Shown piece after piece: positions 12,202 through 25,429 of a DNA stretch of 64,000 nucleotides. Origin of the DNA: Rotaria sp. Silwood1 (Eukaryota > Rotifera > Eurotatoria > Philodinida > Philodinidae). The position numbers and the translations under genes were made by a program. The first letter of the stretch is position 1, and every line of letters begins with the position of its first letter. The notes under the pieces were generated by a model. The model had not been told where the DNA came from and did not search any database. It worked only from the letters and a program-made list of their open reading frames with translations. The stretch spans positions 273,390 to 337,389 of the forward strand of contig CAJNOP010000188.1 of assembly GCA_905250075.1 (NCBI GenBank). The letters run 5' to 3'.

Positions 12202-14256
12202 ACTAAATACTTATTATTATAAAATCTTGTATTTTTTGTAATTGAATATGTTTATTATTAATTCAAATAAATATAATATAGTTATCATAGTAAAAATTCT
12301 CTTTTATTATCTTTATAAATATAGAAAAACATATGATATAGATGTGATGAAATCATTAACAATTCATTTCGATTTTCTTGAATGATATATGAAGAATCAT
12401 CAATGGGTATCGAAGCTAAGAGAATTTTGTTTGCATAATTTAGGAGTTTATTAAGAATATTCATTTGAAACTGAAACGACATGAGTTGCTTGTGAAAAAG
12501 TCATATTCATGCGTAAGATATGGTTTGAAGCATTGTGAAATCTTTTTAAAAAAAACGACTAATTTTATATTGGGCTTATCGAACATTTTTTTTTCATCTC
12601 GGTTCTGAAATGTGTGAATACGTAAATAAAATATTATTGTTAACGCTCAACTATGGCTACTACTTACTATCTCTATTTATAAGACTTAATGGTTGAAATG
12701 TTTCAACATTACTTTTTGTTTACATTCTAAGTAAACGATTAATATATTTACTCGCCATTTGGTTTCATCTACCATGTATTATGATCACAGCTCTTTTTTT
12801 TCTAGGTAATTCTATATTTGGATTAGATCTACTCGGTTTTTACTATTTTGATTACACATTCTTTATTTTGGTTACAAATAAACAAATGAATATTTGATAT
12901 TAGAATAGATCTGATTGACAAAGAAAAAGTCGGAAGGAAATTGTTTGTTTTCTTGATTGATTCAAATATAACTATAATCATAAAAATGATTGGTGTGATA
13001 CACTTTTATTAGAATCTTTCGAAAGTTGTTCTGCCAAATAACAAAATGAACTCGCATTGAAGTAGTTAAGGATAAGTCTTAAGGAACTCATTCGAAGAGA
13101 AGTTTTCTATACTAGTAAAATACAACGATCATTATAGATGTAATTTATACCAATTCGGTAAATATTAGTATGTCACTATGACATTTTTTCTTTGCAATAA
13201 TACACTTCCACGTATTATTTAATTCTACTTGAATGTATATCAAAGAATATTTTTTAAAGAAATTGATCGTCGAAGAAGATTATGAAAAAGAAACGTTAAG
13301 CATGTAATATAACTTGATAACAAAGAAATATTATTTTATTCATAATATATCATGTCCTTAGTTATTTTAATGAATTTAAAAGAAAACAAGTTTTATTTAA
13401 GTCGGAATTTTCTGTACATCAAACTCAAACTCGATAGGTTTTATCAGATTGATTTTGAATTTAGTTCATGGCTAATCATTATAAATTCGTTTATACATAA
13501 ATAAAAAAGACAAAATTTCGATAACAATGAAGTTTATTATATGCTCTTGATTTTAGAAAAAATATAATAGTTTATATAAATTAAAAGAGAGAACATATAT
13601 GACTTTAACTTAATTAATTTTCTTATTTTTTCTTGTTTGACTATAATTTCATAGAAACTCGATTATTTACATCTATCAAACGACTAAAAAATATGAACAA
13701 ATGTGTGTATACATTTATTTAGTCCAACGGATAAAAGCAATATATTGAAAAACAAATCTGACTTAAGTACTTTTTTTTATGAAGTTTGATTAATAAAATA
13801 CACGTTAAAATACATGAACTATAAGACATATTCTTTAATCAAGGATGATCAGAATAAGATTATTAAAGTAATAATCTTAATTTTTTTTTTGAAGATTAAT
13901 CTTATATCGATACTTGCAGTTAAACATTTGATTGAATATTTTGTTATTTAACTGTTTTATGAATAAAATTTTAATTATCATAACTAAATGAAACTTAGTC
14001 AGGTAAATTTAAACATAAAAAAATATTAGTTGTAAATGAATATAAATTTAATTGATAAAAAATAGATAGAAGTGATAAGAAATGTGATAATCAGAAATAA
14101 ATGACTCTTTTTGCCCTGATGGAAGGAAATCTAATGCTCACTTTATACAAGTTGATCATTTAAGAAAAGAATATAAAAACAAAAAGAATAACAATTTTCC
14201 TTTGTATTCAAATGAAAAGATTCTTTGAACGTTAACTCACGACTATGTATATAACC
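12202..14256. other. Intergenic, no gene seen
   Basis: About 2 kb of AT-rich sequence. There is a short hairpin around 13855-13880 (AAGATTATT/AATAATCTT). The 65-codon minus-strand frame at 12285-12482 has no family signature. No other structure is supported. Confidence 0.4.
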
Positions 14257-14852
14257 ACAGAGGACGAGTCTTGGATTCATCATTGAAAAATTAAATCAAA
14301 ACGAAAGTTTAGTGTATGAGTAACAAAAGAAGAAAGTTCTTCAACAGAAGTCAGAAGACAATTATTTGAAGAAAAAACAATGTTCGTTATTTTTTTTTTT
14401 AATGACAAATGGACCAATATTTATTCATTAGATATCTTCAGAGACATCAATCAAAGTTATATATTATTGTGATATATGTTCAAAAAGCTTAGTCAAAAAA
14501 TTACACAAAAAACACCATCATCAGCCATTCATGCCATAAAGCAGTGCCATGATTATGCATGACCTCATATGAAAAACATTGTTTTCTTTTATTATCGTCA
14601 AGAAGAAAAAAACAAAATTATGGCGCATCCATTATACTCACCTGATCCTGCTATTTCAGATTTTTGGTTGCTCAAGTCTCTGAAACATACACTTGCTACA
14701 TATCCAGATACTACAAGTTTGACTAAAGTTGTAACGAAGGAATTCAACTCAATATCTATTGAAGAGTACCAAAATACATCCTAGAAGAAGTGCATTGAAA
14801 GGATAAAACTTTGTATTCAATGTTGTGAGAACTATTTCGAACATTTACTGTA
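14257..14852 (+). pseudogene. Decayed mariner-family transposase fragment
   Basis: Conceptual translation shows the three mariner catalytic blocks in order, broken by stops and frameshifts. DESWIHH (first Asp) is at about 14263. CHDYA-stop-PH, the equivalent of HDNARPH (second Asp), is at about 14548. YSPDPAISDF, the equivalent of YSPDLAPSDY (third Asp), is at about 14637-14666. About 35 positions separate the last two Asp, close to the DD34D spacing. The C-terminal part (IEEYQNTS, then a stop, then KKCIERIKLCIQCCENYFEHLL across 14759-14850) also fits mariner. In-frame stops make it inactive. No inverted terminal repeats were identified. Confidence 0.8.
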
Positions 14853-15106
14853 AAAAGATCAGGAAAATGGTTTTTTTCTATGAATAAATATTTGAAAGTT
14901 AGAGAACTGTTTGACTGATTTATATGTGTAAAAACATACTCATGACTGTTTGATACAAAAAGGAATGCTGATGTGATATTTGTATCTCGATGAAATCTTT
15001 CAACTATAACTATTTTCAAATTCAGAGTCAGTATTAAGGATGCCTCAGTGCATGCTTTCATATCAAAATAGAATCGAACACTATAGCCCACGGTCATTGG
15101 TTTTAG

Positions 15107-15823
15107 TATATTCAAAATATTATTACACAAGCTGTCGACGCTTTGGACATTCTTCAATCGATAATCACCATCTTCTGATCGACTCCGATTCATCTTTATG
15201 CATTGAAAATTCTTCAGAACTCTGTAACGACTTAAGAAATTACAGAAATTACTAAATTAGCCATATGTAATGAGATACCTCAATTGCTTCCGAACAAAAA
15301 AAAATCTTACACAAACAAACTCATGATTTTATAGACATTATCAACAACTCAATAATTTATTTTATTGAACTTGCTATTATTGCAATATACATACTACTCA
15401 TAAAAATAACTTTGATATATTGGATGATTGTATGTGGAGATCATCTGGTATTATAGAACTATTTCTCGTTATCTAGGTGGTTGTCTTGACCTTGACACAA
15501 TTCTTACAGTTTTTCCTTGAAAGATTTCTAAAAAGAGATCTTTTTCTCATTAGTCAAATAACATATTATGGGGAGTCAATCAAAGTTTTTCTTCAATTCT
15601 AATTTTATTATTCTTTCAGTCTAGCATGATATAAATGTTCATTTGATGAACACTGCTTGTGAGAAAATAAATGTCCTATACAAATTAATGAGACTTCATA
15701 TAGAGATCTATATTAAGATTAATTATTTTCATGGTAAATTGGAGTTCTCCACATGTTGTCTCTCTTGATTGTGTGCGCAGCTAAGTCGACCGTAGTGATA
15801 GATAATTGGTTACATTCATCAAA
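15107..15823 (+). repeat. Copy 1 of a 0.7 kb direct repeat
   Basis: Nearly identical to 23660-24366 in the same orientation, with scattered single-base differences and a 9 bp indel near 15242. Similarity begins at TATATTCAAAATA and ends at GCATTCATCAAA-like sequence. Both edges are sharp and the flanks are unrelated. No coding capacity is seen inside; the small overlapping open frames are spurious. Confidence 0.85.
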
Positions 15824-18800
15824 GACTGAAGAGTTGAACAAGCATTGCCTTGTGCACTGCTTCATATTCTTTCTCTTCAAATCAACAAACCTTATTCAGC
15901 TTTGTCTCATTTTGTTCTTCTGTCACCTTGGACACTGGTGTTTCAACGGAGAAGATTCAGGTGCGTTTTAAAACAAATGATACTCTAACGCTTTGACTAA
16001 TCGTAGAGTCCACGTCAGTGTGAACTATAAATTCAGACATATGTTATTCTTTTGAAAGTTTCTTTAGGTTGAACAAGATATTAAAGTTTTCTGCAAGGAC
16101 TCCGACGCTCGTTTTCCAAAAGTACACAAATAATCATATGCAATTATCTACATAATAGTGAGTGTAAATTTTGATCTAGACTTTGTCTTCTAATTTCTTA
16201 GGAATATTGCTGTGGAAATAGCGAAGTGAATTCGTTCAATAAATGTGCTATTTTCTTTTCGTACGATGTTTATTTTGATTTTGATGATCTATAGTTCGTA
16301 AATCTCTAGATTTTCTTCGTTTTGATTAATCTAATATTCTTGTATAAGTTATATATTTTGTATTTCATTCGCTGTTGTACTGAGAGTTTTTGTTCTATAG
16401 CTGTTATACTATATAGAGATATGATCAACGTACGATTTGACGATTTCAGTTAACTATTTTTAATAGAGATCTACTAATTGATTGATTGGTGTTTTTATAT
16501 AATCTTTAGAATGTCTGTAGATAATATGATGGTAACGTGAAAATTAGTTCTATTTTGAATATTTCAACAAAATATTCATGTTTCTTTGCTCCGTTTTGAA
16601 CGAGTGTATTGTAGATATGAAAGAAAAAACAATTTCACTATTTCAAATCAACAAGACTAGCCATTCCAAACATTTATTCTATTTGATTCAACGCTATTTA
16701 GAATTCGAACTTGTACACATTATTGAGTCTTGCTTTCGGAATAGAAAAAGTTCTTAAATATCTATTAGATTACTTTAGAAATATTTATAGACAGAAGTGC
16801 AATGTTCATCTGACATAGGTTAGTCAAAAACATAGCAGAAAACTTAAAAATAAAGTGAGCATTCATGTGTAAGTTTTAGAAAATACGCTTGCTTAAGGTA
16901 GATTATATTTCTCGTTGAAAAGTAAAGGAAAGAGCTCATGTTGAGCAGACAATAAGCACTTTTAGTTGGATGTGTAAGCATTTTGAAGTGCTAAAATGGT
17001 AAGTATTGCAAGTGGAGAAAAACGCATATTACAAGCCATTGAGAAAGTACCAAGTTTCAATAACAAAACATTCGTAGATGATCTGCTTCAATGGACACCA
17101 AACTATGCTCATATATAGAGCATCACTAGAATAAAATAACTCTCTGAAAATTTCGACTCTGATCTATATTTAATCAAGATAATGATTTTTTATGAAACTT
17201 CTTCTGGAAGAGCAGTTTAAAATAATAAGTTTTTGAATTTCGACTTGCATCTTTGTATACATGACAGTCTCAATTAGACTATGGCATATATAAAATTTTA
17301 TCAGTTTTTAACATCATATTGTCAAGATATGAATTTCTCAAAATATATAAATTTTTCTTAAGTAATGTGTGAAATATAAAGATTTTGATAAATTCATACC
17401 TTATCAAAACAATATTCAACCATGATAAAATTTATTATGTGAAATAGTTTAATCGATATTTTTATTACAGACAATTTCAGATCGACATTTAAATCTATGA
17501 TTTTGTTTTTTCGAAAGTCGTACTCACGTTGGAAGAATTCGGCAAAAACTCATTGTCTCGACCAAGTCTCAACAAAATAAGAAATCCTGCACAATTTATG
17601 CTATTTTCATGATTTTTTATGTATCAATCCAACTTGCAAGCAAATATAGCGGATTATCAGAATACCTTATTCTGTAGGTTATTTCAGATTTATTTACAAT
17701 TTATTTTCTTTAGAGGACCCCTTAGTTTTAACCATTGGATATAAGAGATACTAGTTTCGAAGGTAATGAGTTGGCTAAACATACTTCACATTAATATGAT
17801 ATTATTTTTCACTAGTCAATTTTGTTCTCAACATTTTTTATACACACTGTTGTAAATTGATGCCTATGAAGACATATACGTTAGATTCGCTAAACAGTAA
17901 CAAGTAAGAATCAACTCACATTTGTTTGAGTGTGGATGTGAATCTTATTCGTCTCTTTCTACATATTCACACTAATCCACTCGTTTTATCAAGTCTGTTG
18001 TGAATCAGCACATAATTCAAAAAGATTAAACCTACTAATTAAAAAAAAAAATGGAATAAACTTTTACCCAAGGAAGGGAAAACGGAATAACTAGTTCAGA
18101 AAAATAAAAAGGACAAGAATTGAATTAAGAAAATTGATATAATACAATAGCAAGAGAACAAATGATAGAGATTCCATATAGAACAAATCTAGTTAGAAAT
18201 TTACGACCACAAGAAAAATTCTTGCATATGCAACTCAACACAATCTATGCGTAATAAATGACAACTATTATTATCCACTGCTTTTTCAACACGTAATGCA
18301 TAGGTCAGTAAGTAAGAATCTTTTTCAGAAATCATTTTTTCATGTAGTAAACGCGCATTTTCCACTGTGCATAAGTGTGAAGAAATAATAATAAAATTAC
18401 AGTTCAGTGCATCATTAATTTCTATCATTTTTTACTCAAGTGAATACTACGTTATTTTGTATCAATTGACTGATGAGTTTTCATTTGATTTCTTTTTTCT
18501 GTTGCTATCCATTCATTATACATATGAGTAAACAACGGAACAAGAATCGGAGACTAGCAACCACTGTAGTAAGTGAAGAAGACAACAAAGTTTCTTTCAT
18601 AAATGAACATTAAAGTTAAACTAAGACAAAACAAGTAATATGGTTTATGCTTTAGAAATTCGTGTCAAGTGAGAGGTTGAGTATTCTTAGTAGGGCAAAA
18701 TATTGTTTTCTTATAATGTAAGAGAGAATACTTTTTTTTTACTTAACTATGACAATTCAGAAGAAAGTATCTCAGATTAACGCCACAGAGACATTGATTC

Positions 18801-21069
18801 GAATACTGATTCCAAGACTCAGTGGATTTCTAAAGCTTCTCACATTTGATCAATTATCTAACTAACAAGAAGAATCATTCTGACCTGATGTACTATATTA
18901 TATGATAAGTAAGTATGAACAAAGAAATTCAGCAACATATATTGAGTATTTTCGCTACTTAATGATCTTTACTTATCCATTGTTAAAGATTACTAGACAT
19001 TGTACTGATTACAAGTAAGAAAAATCACGGCACTTTCAAGTGCTTTGCTAGTTCAAGTTCTGTGAAGTGCTTAAATACAAGAAAAACGTTATTGATGACG
19101 AACGCTTTGCAGCACTTATAAAATCGTTTCATAAGCTCGGTTAAATAGTTTTCAACAGTTTGCCAACAGTAAATTTAAGCGCTTTACAGTAGTTTATTGA
19201 GGTCGGAACTTTTCTTGCCAACTTAGAAATATATTACAAAAGCAAAAACTTTTGCAAGATCAATGGATGGAAATTTTCATTCGTTGACTTATACATACAT
19301 CTATCTAGTAGATTGTAAAGAACTTACCGTTTAGTATACAAACTTTCGAAAACTTATTATCATTAATTTTCCATACACTTTTTTCTCAGTACTCGTTTAG
19401 TAGACAGATATGTCCTTATTAGAATCGCTGATCATGAGAAAACTGTCTCTAGTTACATACACATGTATTATAGTTTGAACATTGACGATTGTTTTACATA
19501 ACATTCAGTCGTTTTATGTTATTTAATACAGGATTACTGTTCAGCTATTGAACTGATTTATTTCAGAGTTTCTTGGTCACAGTATATTTTGAACTACAAA
19601 AAAAGGGATAAAAAAAAATCATCGTTAAAACTTCATGAGGCAGTGAAAGATATTCTGGTATCTCATTGAAGCACAATGTTGTAATCAGTCGACGTGTTTA
19701 ACGACGCAGATGAATCATTTTATCATCTAATGAAATACAAAAGAGCTATGTTTGATGTCAAAAACTAAGCTGAATATACACAGAGTCGGATCAGCTTAGA
19801 AAGAATGTCTGAAGACAAACAACATTCCATAACTACAGGATATTATTAACTATATTGAAACAGTATCTGTCTTCAAGGATAAGATTTGAGTTGTTCATTG
19901 GAAAGGATTGTGAAGCTTTTTAAAGATTTCAAAGTAATATATGCAGCCAGATATATCAAAATGATAGTTCGATCATTCAATTAGATGTATTATAATTCAA
20001 TTAAAAAACCAGTAATAAGTTGTCGAGTACAAGTATAAAAACTGAATCAGTAAAATACTAACAAACTGGAAAGATCGTTGATAGACTTTTAACGACGAGT
20101 GAATACGTTCAATATAAATTTTTTGTTACATTATAAGAGAATGATGTTTAGTACTTATGTGAAAACATTTGTTGATTCTGCACAATATTATTGTCAGAAT
20201 TGTAAAATCAAAAAGGATTTTTTTCGTCAAAGGCGCAAACATGATTGATTAGTTGTCGAGAAGCATTTTTCGTTCTAAAAAAAAGAAAACATGTGATTCA
20301 AAATATCAACGAAAGTGAACGTGTTATTTCTCAATAGCATCGTAAGAAAAGGTAAATTCAACAAATAGTGCTGACCGTTTGTCATACAAGCACAACCGTA
20401 ACATAGTAGTAAGGTAACAAGGAAACAAGATTGATAGAGATAAGAAAAAGAAATCAGAACGCCACAGTTAGGAATAGTATTATGTGGACAAAAAAAATAT
20501 CATGACTACGATAAAACCACTGCAAGTTGAGACACGTGGTCTAGATGTTCACAATAGAATTACATAATTAATAGAAAATTTTTCTAGTTTGTGTTTATGA
20601 ACGCCAATCTTTTTTTATGAGGATTCTAGTCAAATATTTTTGTATAAAAAAAGTTTCTTAGTGTCGATGGTTTTAGTCGAGTAAATAATTGTGTGTCAAC
20701 GTCTGATTGAAAAAATTTGCTTTGTATCTTTCTCTCTCCACTAATTGTTATTATAGACATACGCGAAACTTCTCTTCTAAGATCAGCAACTATGGCGTGT
20801 TGTGTAGATTTTTATGTGGCTATTCGTACAGATCGATCTAGAATGGATGATATCGTTGATGAAAAGCGTTAGTTCGCTTTTAACCATACCTTGATGTGAA
20901 ACAATCGAATCTTAAAAACAAAGATGCAGACGTATAAAGGCATTCAAGACGAGAATCTTCAATCGGAAAAAGTTGCGTAAGATATATGTATACATCCTAG
21001 GACAGAGAAAGTAAAATGCATTTTTTCCGATTTGAGTTTCTATCATGTTCTGAAATGAAAATATGGCAT
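15824..21069. other. Long gene-poor stretch
   Basis: About 5.2 kb between the direct repeat and the reverse-transcriptase-like relic. I saw no exon chain, RNA gene or terminal-repeat element. The minus-strand frame at 18201-18428 (75 codons) has no recognised signature. Confidence 0.4.
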
Positions 21070-21339
21070 TTAAATGAATACTAGATTCTTCAAGAAACTC
21101 AATTGAGCAGTAGGGTTTTGATTATAACAAATTGTTATATCAAGAAATTTCATCATTCGATAGTCTACACGTAGATCAATCATTTCTGCGTCCATTGGTT
21201 TATGCCAGACATTTGCATACAGTAAAAGTTTGTTCATGTCTTCCTGTAAGCGGGATTTGGTTTCGGTGATATAGTCATGTAGTTGACATACAAAAGTATC
21301 TAGAATGTAAGCATTTCCAACATTATCATCAGCACACAA
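21070..21339 (-). pseudogene. Possible retroelement (reverse-transcriptase-region) relic
   Basis: An 89-codon open frame contains VDYRMMKFLDITICYNQ. This resembles the FLDxxI segment that follows the YxDD block in reverse transcriptases of Penelope-type and related elements. The segment before it (LLLYANVWHKPMDAEMIDL) has the feel of the same region. No YxDD box or flanking domains were found, so it is at most a short relic. It could equally be a chance open frame. Confidence 0.25.
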
Positions 21340-21826
21340 ATGAGAATGCTCTGAGCAGAGCCAAGTTTAAGTTTGATCATGTTAATTAACTACGTGGAGA
21401 GAAAGACTAATTAGCTTTTCATAGCTATTATTGTTAGCTAGACCCAAGTGAAGTGTAGCTTAGAAGTTCGATGCTTCGACACAATATGCTCGACAAGAAT
21501 TGCTTTACTTTTTCAAAAAATTCAATATTTTTAAAAGAAAATCACTTTTTTAGGACTCGCATTTGCTCGATATATATTCTGTTATATCTAACAATCACTA
21601 TAATCATCTACAGAAATAAGACTTTCGTGAATTCATATAAAACTACGTATGTAAATTTCATTGAAGGATGGAAAATAATGAAATGCAATTTCTCTGACAG
21701 CTACTAACTTTTTCGATGTGAACACTATTTGTCATTGAGTGAATTTATAATTACTTCATCTATCTTCGACATCAACTTGTATTCTTTAGGTATGAATGAT
21801 GTGTTGTGTAACTTTCCTTTTAGAAA

Positions 21827-22807
21827 ATGTCAATGGAAGTTGCAGTCTCGCAAAACTATTTATCGGGTACATCTCATGAGATTGTGATTCCTCATTCTGT
21901 TCAATTTTGGCTAATACTTATTTTTGAAATACCATCGATTGCTTGTTCTTTATTTGTGTTATATCATCTTGTCTTTGATCGACAGTTACGTCGTGCTCTT
22001 CATAATCATGTATTTATCATACTTCTTTTCATTAATCTTATCACCAAAGTAACAGACATTCCATGGACTCTCCACTACTATCGTTTGAATAAAGTCTGGC
22101 CAGCAACAAATGGTTTCTGTCTTACCTGGATGTATATTAATGAAGTACTATATATCACAACGACAATCCTCGTTGCTTGGGCCACAGTTGAACGACATAT
22201 CCTGATTTTTCATGATCGATGGGTATCTACCAAAAAGAAATTATTTGCTTTCCATATTTTTCCATTAGTCATACTTCTTCTCTACTGTTTTGGTTTTCAC
22301 TTAATTATTATTATCTTTCCACCCTGTGAAAATACTTTCGACTACACTCAACTTTTATGTGGTCAACCTCTTTGCTTTTATGAAAATCAAGTGATAGCCT
22401 TCTGGGATGTCATCGCTCACGATCTTGTGCCTGCCATCATCATTATATCTTTCAGTATCGCTCTACTTGTGCGTGTCTTGTATCAAAAATATCGCATTCA
22501 TCAACGGATTTCTTGGCATAAGCATCGAAAAATGGCCATTCAATTATTGTCTATTGCCCTTCTATACCTTACAGTACATATTCCGAAGATGCTCCTCGAA
22601 TTTGTATATGCTTGTGGAGTTTCCGAAGAGTTCGGAGCTGATTTCGTAGTATATGCAGATTATTTTGCTTATCATGGCGATCTTTTACTTCCTTTTGTTT
22701 ATGCTGCGTCACTACCAGAGCTTCATCAAAAGGTCAAGAAATTAGTTCCATGCTGGCGACGAAGAACACACAATGTTGCTCCTGAAGCATGGTCTATGCA
22801 ACATTAA
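21827..22807 (+). CDS. Single-exon 7-transmembrane receptor (orphan rhodopsin-like)
   Basis: 326 residues without introns. Seven hydrophobic spans are visible: FWLILIFEIPSIACSLFVLY; FIILLFINLITKVTDI; MYINEVLYITTTILVAW; FHIFPLVILLLYCFGFHLII; DLVPAIIIISFSIALLV; MAIQLLSIALLYLTVHI; YFAYHGDLLLPFVYAASL. After TM3 there is WATVERHILIFHDRW, with ERH in place of the DRY motif, and conserved Cys residues occur before TM3 and in the second extracellular loop. The NPxxY motif in TM7 is absent (LPFVYAASLPE). This fits the large orphan chemoreceptor-like families of rotifers; ligand unknown. An acceptor-like TTTCCTTTTAG lies just before the ATG, suggesting a 5'UTR intron. AATAAA signals follow at 22844 and 22868. 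The gene sits between the two copies of the 0.7 kb repeat. Confidence 0.85.
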   Translation: MSMEVAVSQNYLSGTSHEIVIPHSVQFWLILIFEIPSIACSLFVLYHLVFDRQLRRALHNHVFIILLFINLITKVTDIPWTLHYYRLNKVWPATNGFCLTWMYINEVLYITTTILVAWATVERHILIFHDRWVSTKKKLFAFHIFPLVILLLYCFGFHLIIIIFPPCENTFDYTQLLCGQPLCFYENQVIAFWDVIAHDLVPAIIIISFSIALLVRVLYQKYRIHQRISWHKHRKMAIQLLSIALLYLTVHIPKMLLEFVYACGVSEEFGADFVVYADYFAYHGDLLLPFVYAASLPELHQKVKKLVPCWRRRTHNVAPEAWSMQH

Positions 22808-23659
22808 CTCGTAAACACAGTTAGAACGATTACTACTGTACATTAATAAATGTTGTGTTGTATATCCAATAAAATTTCCTTCTCCTAACCTATTTGACAT
22901 GATTTGAATCTGAAACATGACAAAGTAGTGAGAAATATGATTTCGTAATAGGAACAATGACGGTGTTGTTTTCACTCAATAATCTACCGTATAAATCTAC
23001 GTAAGCAACCAGTTTGTATTTTGGCAATGCGCTGTTTCAATGTTGATTTTTAAACAGACTTGAAAGTATGGCCAAGATAGCAAGCTCTAGCAAGTGTTTT
23101 GAATTTATGTTTCTGACAGTGATTTACTTAAATATGATCTGTCATAGTAGAAAAATGCCACAAGCGAAAGGAGAAAATAATATATACCTCGATTTTTTGC
23201 AATTGAGTAATGTGAAAACTATCGCTCTAAGCTAAACAAGCACTTTATTGATGAATATCAACTAAAAAACTTGACGTCATCGATAGTATCATTGTACGAA
23301 TACTAGTAACAAGAGTAACGATGCAATATGTTGATTTGTCATTGTCAATGCTATTTAGCAAAGTAATTAAAGTTTAGTGATATTTTTAGTATGATTTCTT
23401 GCTTGAAATAGTGATTCAACATTCATTTTTCGTTCAAGAAACTGATCGACGAGTAAAAATTCGTCTTCGATCTATTCTGTTTTTTTTCGATAATAAAATT
23501 CATCTGTAAATGAAATAGATCGCATTTGTACAGGCTCTTTAAATGAATGAAACTCATGATCATTATATTTTCTATTGCTTTTACGTTTGATGGTAGCTCA
23601 GGGCATGTTTTGATGTTTAAATAGGATCAAGAATTATAGATTATAATCAGTGGCTCTGA
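22808..23659. other. Intergenic, no gene seen
   Basis: Holds the 3' end signals of the 7TM gene, then about 0.8 kb of AT-rich sequence. The 77-codon minus-strand frame at 22742-22975 overlaps the receptor and is a shadow. Confidence 0.4.
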
Positions 23660-24366
23660 TATATTCAAAATAATATTGCACGAGCTGTCGACGCTTTGGA
23701 CATTCTTCAATCGATAACCACCATTTATGATCGACTCCGATTCATCTTTATGCATTGAAAATTCTTCAGAATTTTGTAACGACTTAAGAAATTACTAAAT
23801 TAGCCATATGTAATGAGATACCTCGATTGCTTCCGAACAAACAAAAATCTTACACAAACAAACTCATGATTTTATAGACATTATCAACAACTCAATAATT
23901 TATTTTATTGAACTTGCCATTATTGCAATATACATACTACTCATAAATATAACTTTGATATATTGGATGATTGTATGTGGAGATCATCTGGTATTATAGA
24001 ACTATTTCTTGTTATCTAGGTGGTTGTCTTGACTTTGACACAATTCTTACAGTTCGTCTTTGAAAGATTTCTAAAAAGAGATCTTTTTCTCATTAGTCAA
24101 ATAACATATTATAGGGAGTCAATCAAAGTGTTGGTTCAATTCTAATTTTATTATTCTTTCAGTCTAGCATGATATAAATGTTCATTTGATGAACACTGCT
24201 TGTGAGAAAATAAATGTCCTATACAAATTAATGAGACTTCATATAGAAATCTATATTAAGATTAATTATTTTCATGGTAAATTAGAGTTCTTCACATGTT
24301 CTCTCTTTCGATTGTGTGCGCAGCTAAGTCGACCGTAGTGATAGATAATTGGTTGCATTCATCAAA
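23660..24366 (+). repeat. Copy 2 of the 0.7 kb direct repeat
   Basis: Second copy of 15107-15823, same orientation, about 8.55 kb downstream. It lacks 9 bp present in copy 1 near its start and has a few substitutions. The ends do not show the TG...CA of LTRs. Confidence 0.85.
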
Positions 24367-25429
24367 CATCGAGGGATTCTGCTTAAATTGACTTGTCACT
24401 ACTCTATTTTCTTATTAGTGAAAATAAAAGCAAAAATTAATTTTTTTTTGATTAAATATCAATGATCTTTTTAAAATTTAAATTATTCAAATAAACAGAC
24501 AATCTAAAGTTTGAAATTTTCGTTTTCTTGTTAGCTTTGAAACCTTACTCAGTATAACTTCAAGAAAATTTCTATATTCAGTTTTACTTTAAACTATTTG
24601 CAATTCAAAGAATTCGTTAAATATGTAATTTCACTATTTCTTTTTAATGAACTGCAATTTATGAAGTACTCTAAAAGAGTGCTTTCCTTTTCTTTTTAAT
24701 AGGCAGCGATTAATAGAGGTCATTATTTAGACATCATTGTTACTATGCATGTTATAAATTTTTTTTCTCGAGCATGAACACATCATCCGATTGTCTTTGT
24801 AACATGAAAATAAAAATGAATGGACTATGTATAGATGAGGGTCTTTTCTTCATGCGTAGGCACATCCACACTTTAAATTACCACTGGTTTTATCATTGAT
24901 AGGAAAATTCGTTGGGAAGAAATTGTTTACATGGATAGAATCCAATAATATTTTATGTATTTTTTCATCGACAAAAATTTCTATTAAATTAAATTTGAGT
25001 ATTAGAGTTCCATGACTATGAGGCTATCTGAATGATTTGTTTCTATATTGAACTTTGAGTTAGTGTTATTAGAATGACTTACGATAAAAGAATTATTTAG
25101 ATTTAACTTTTTTTTTTATCAATGAAGCTATGATCTCGAAAATATTCAGAAGTCCATTGTATTCAAAGCTAGTCTTAGTATTGATTAGATCATCGATTTA
25201 TTTTTAAATGTATGAACTAATAAATTATGAATATTTAATCAAAAGAACTTTTTAAAATCATTTATTTCTTCAACTTATATTTCTAAAATGTTACTTTAAA
25301 TAAATAATATTTATAATTAGGAATTTATATAAGTAAAAATGAAAACTTTTTAAAAAAAAACCTCTGCCAATATATCCTAACAAGAATGTATTTCAAAACT
25401 TATTCTTTCTAGTCACTAATAAATATTGT
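24367..25429. other. Intergenic, no gene seen
   Basis: About 1.06 kb of AT-rich sequence between the repeat and the 3' end of the NHL-like gene. No structure is supported. Confidence 0.4.

Noticed and set aside
14756..15255. 145-codon minus-strand frame and overlapping 71-codon plus-strand frame
   Set aside because: They cross the edge of the direct repeat and the mariner relic, and overlap each other. No family signature, and copy 2 of the repeat does not keep them open in full.
18201..18428. 75-codon minus-strand frame
   Set aside because: No recognisable domain and no adjoining exons; not enough to call a gene.
15107..24366. Complete LTR retrotransposon
   Set aside because: Direct repeats lack TG...CA ends, and no gag-pol, integrase or protease frame was seen between them. 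Kept only as a hypothesis in the findings.
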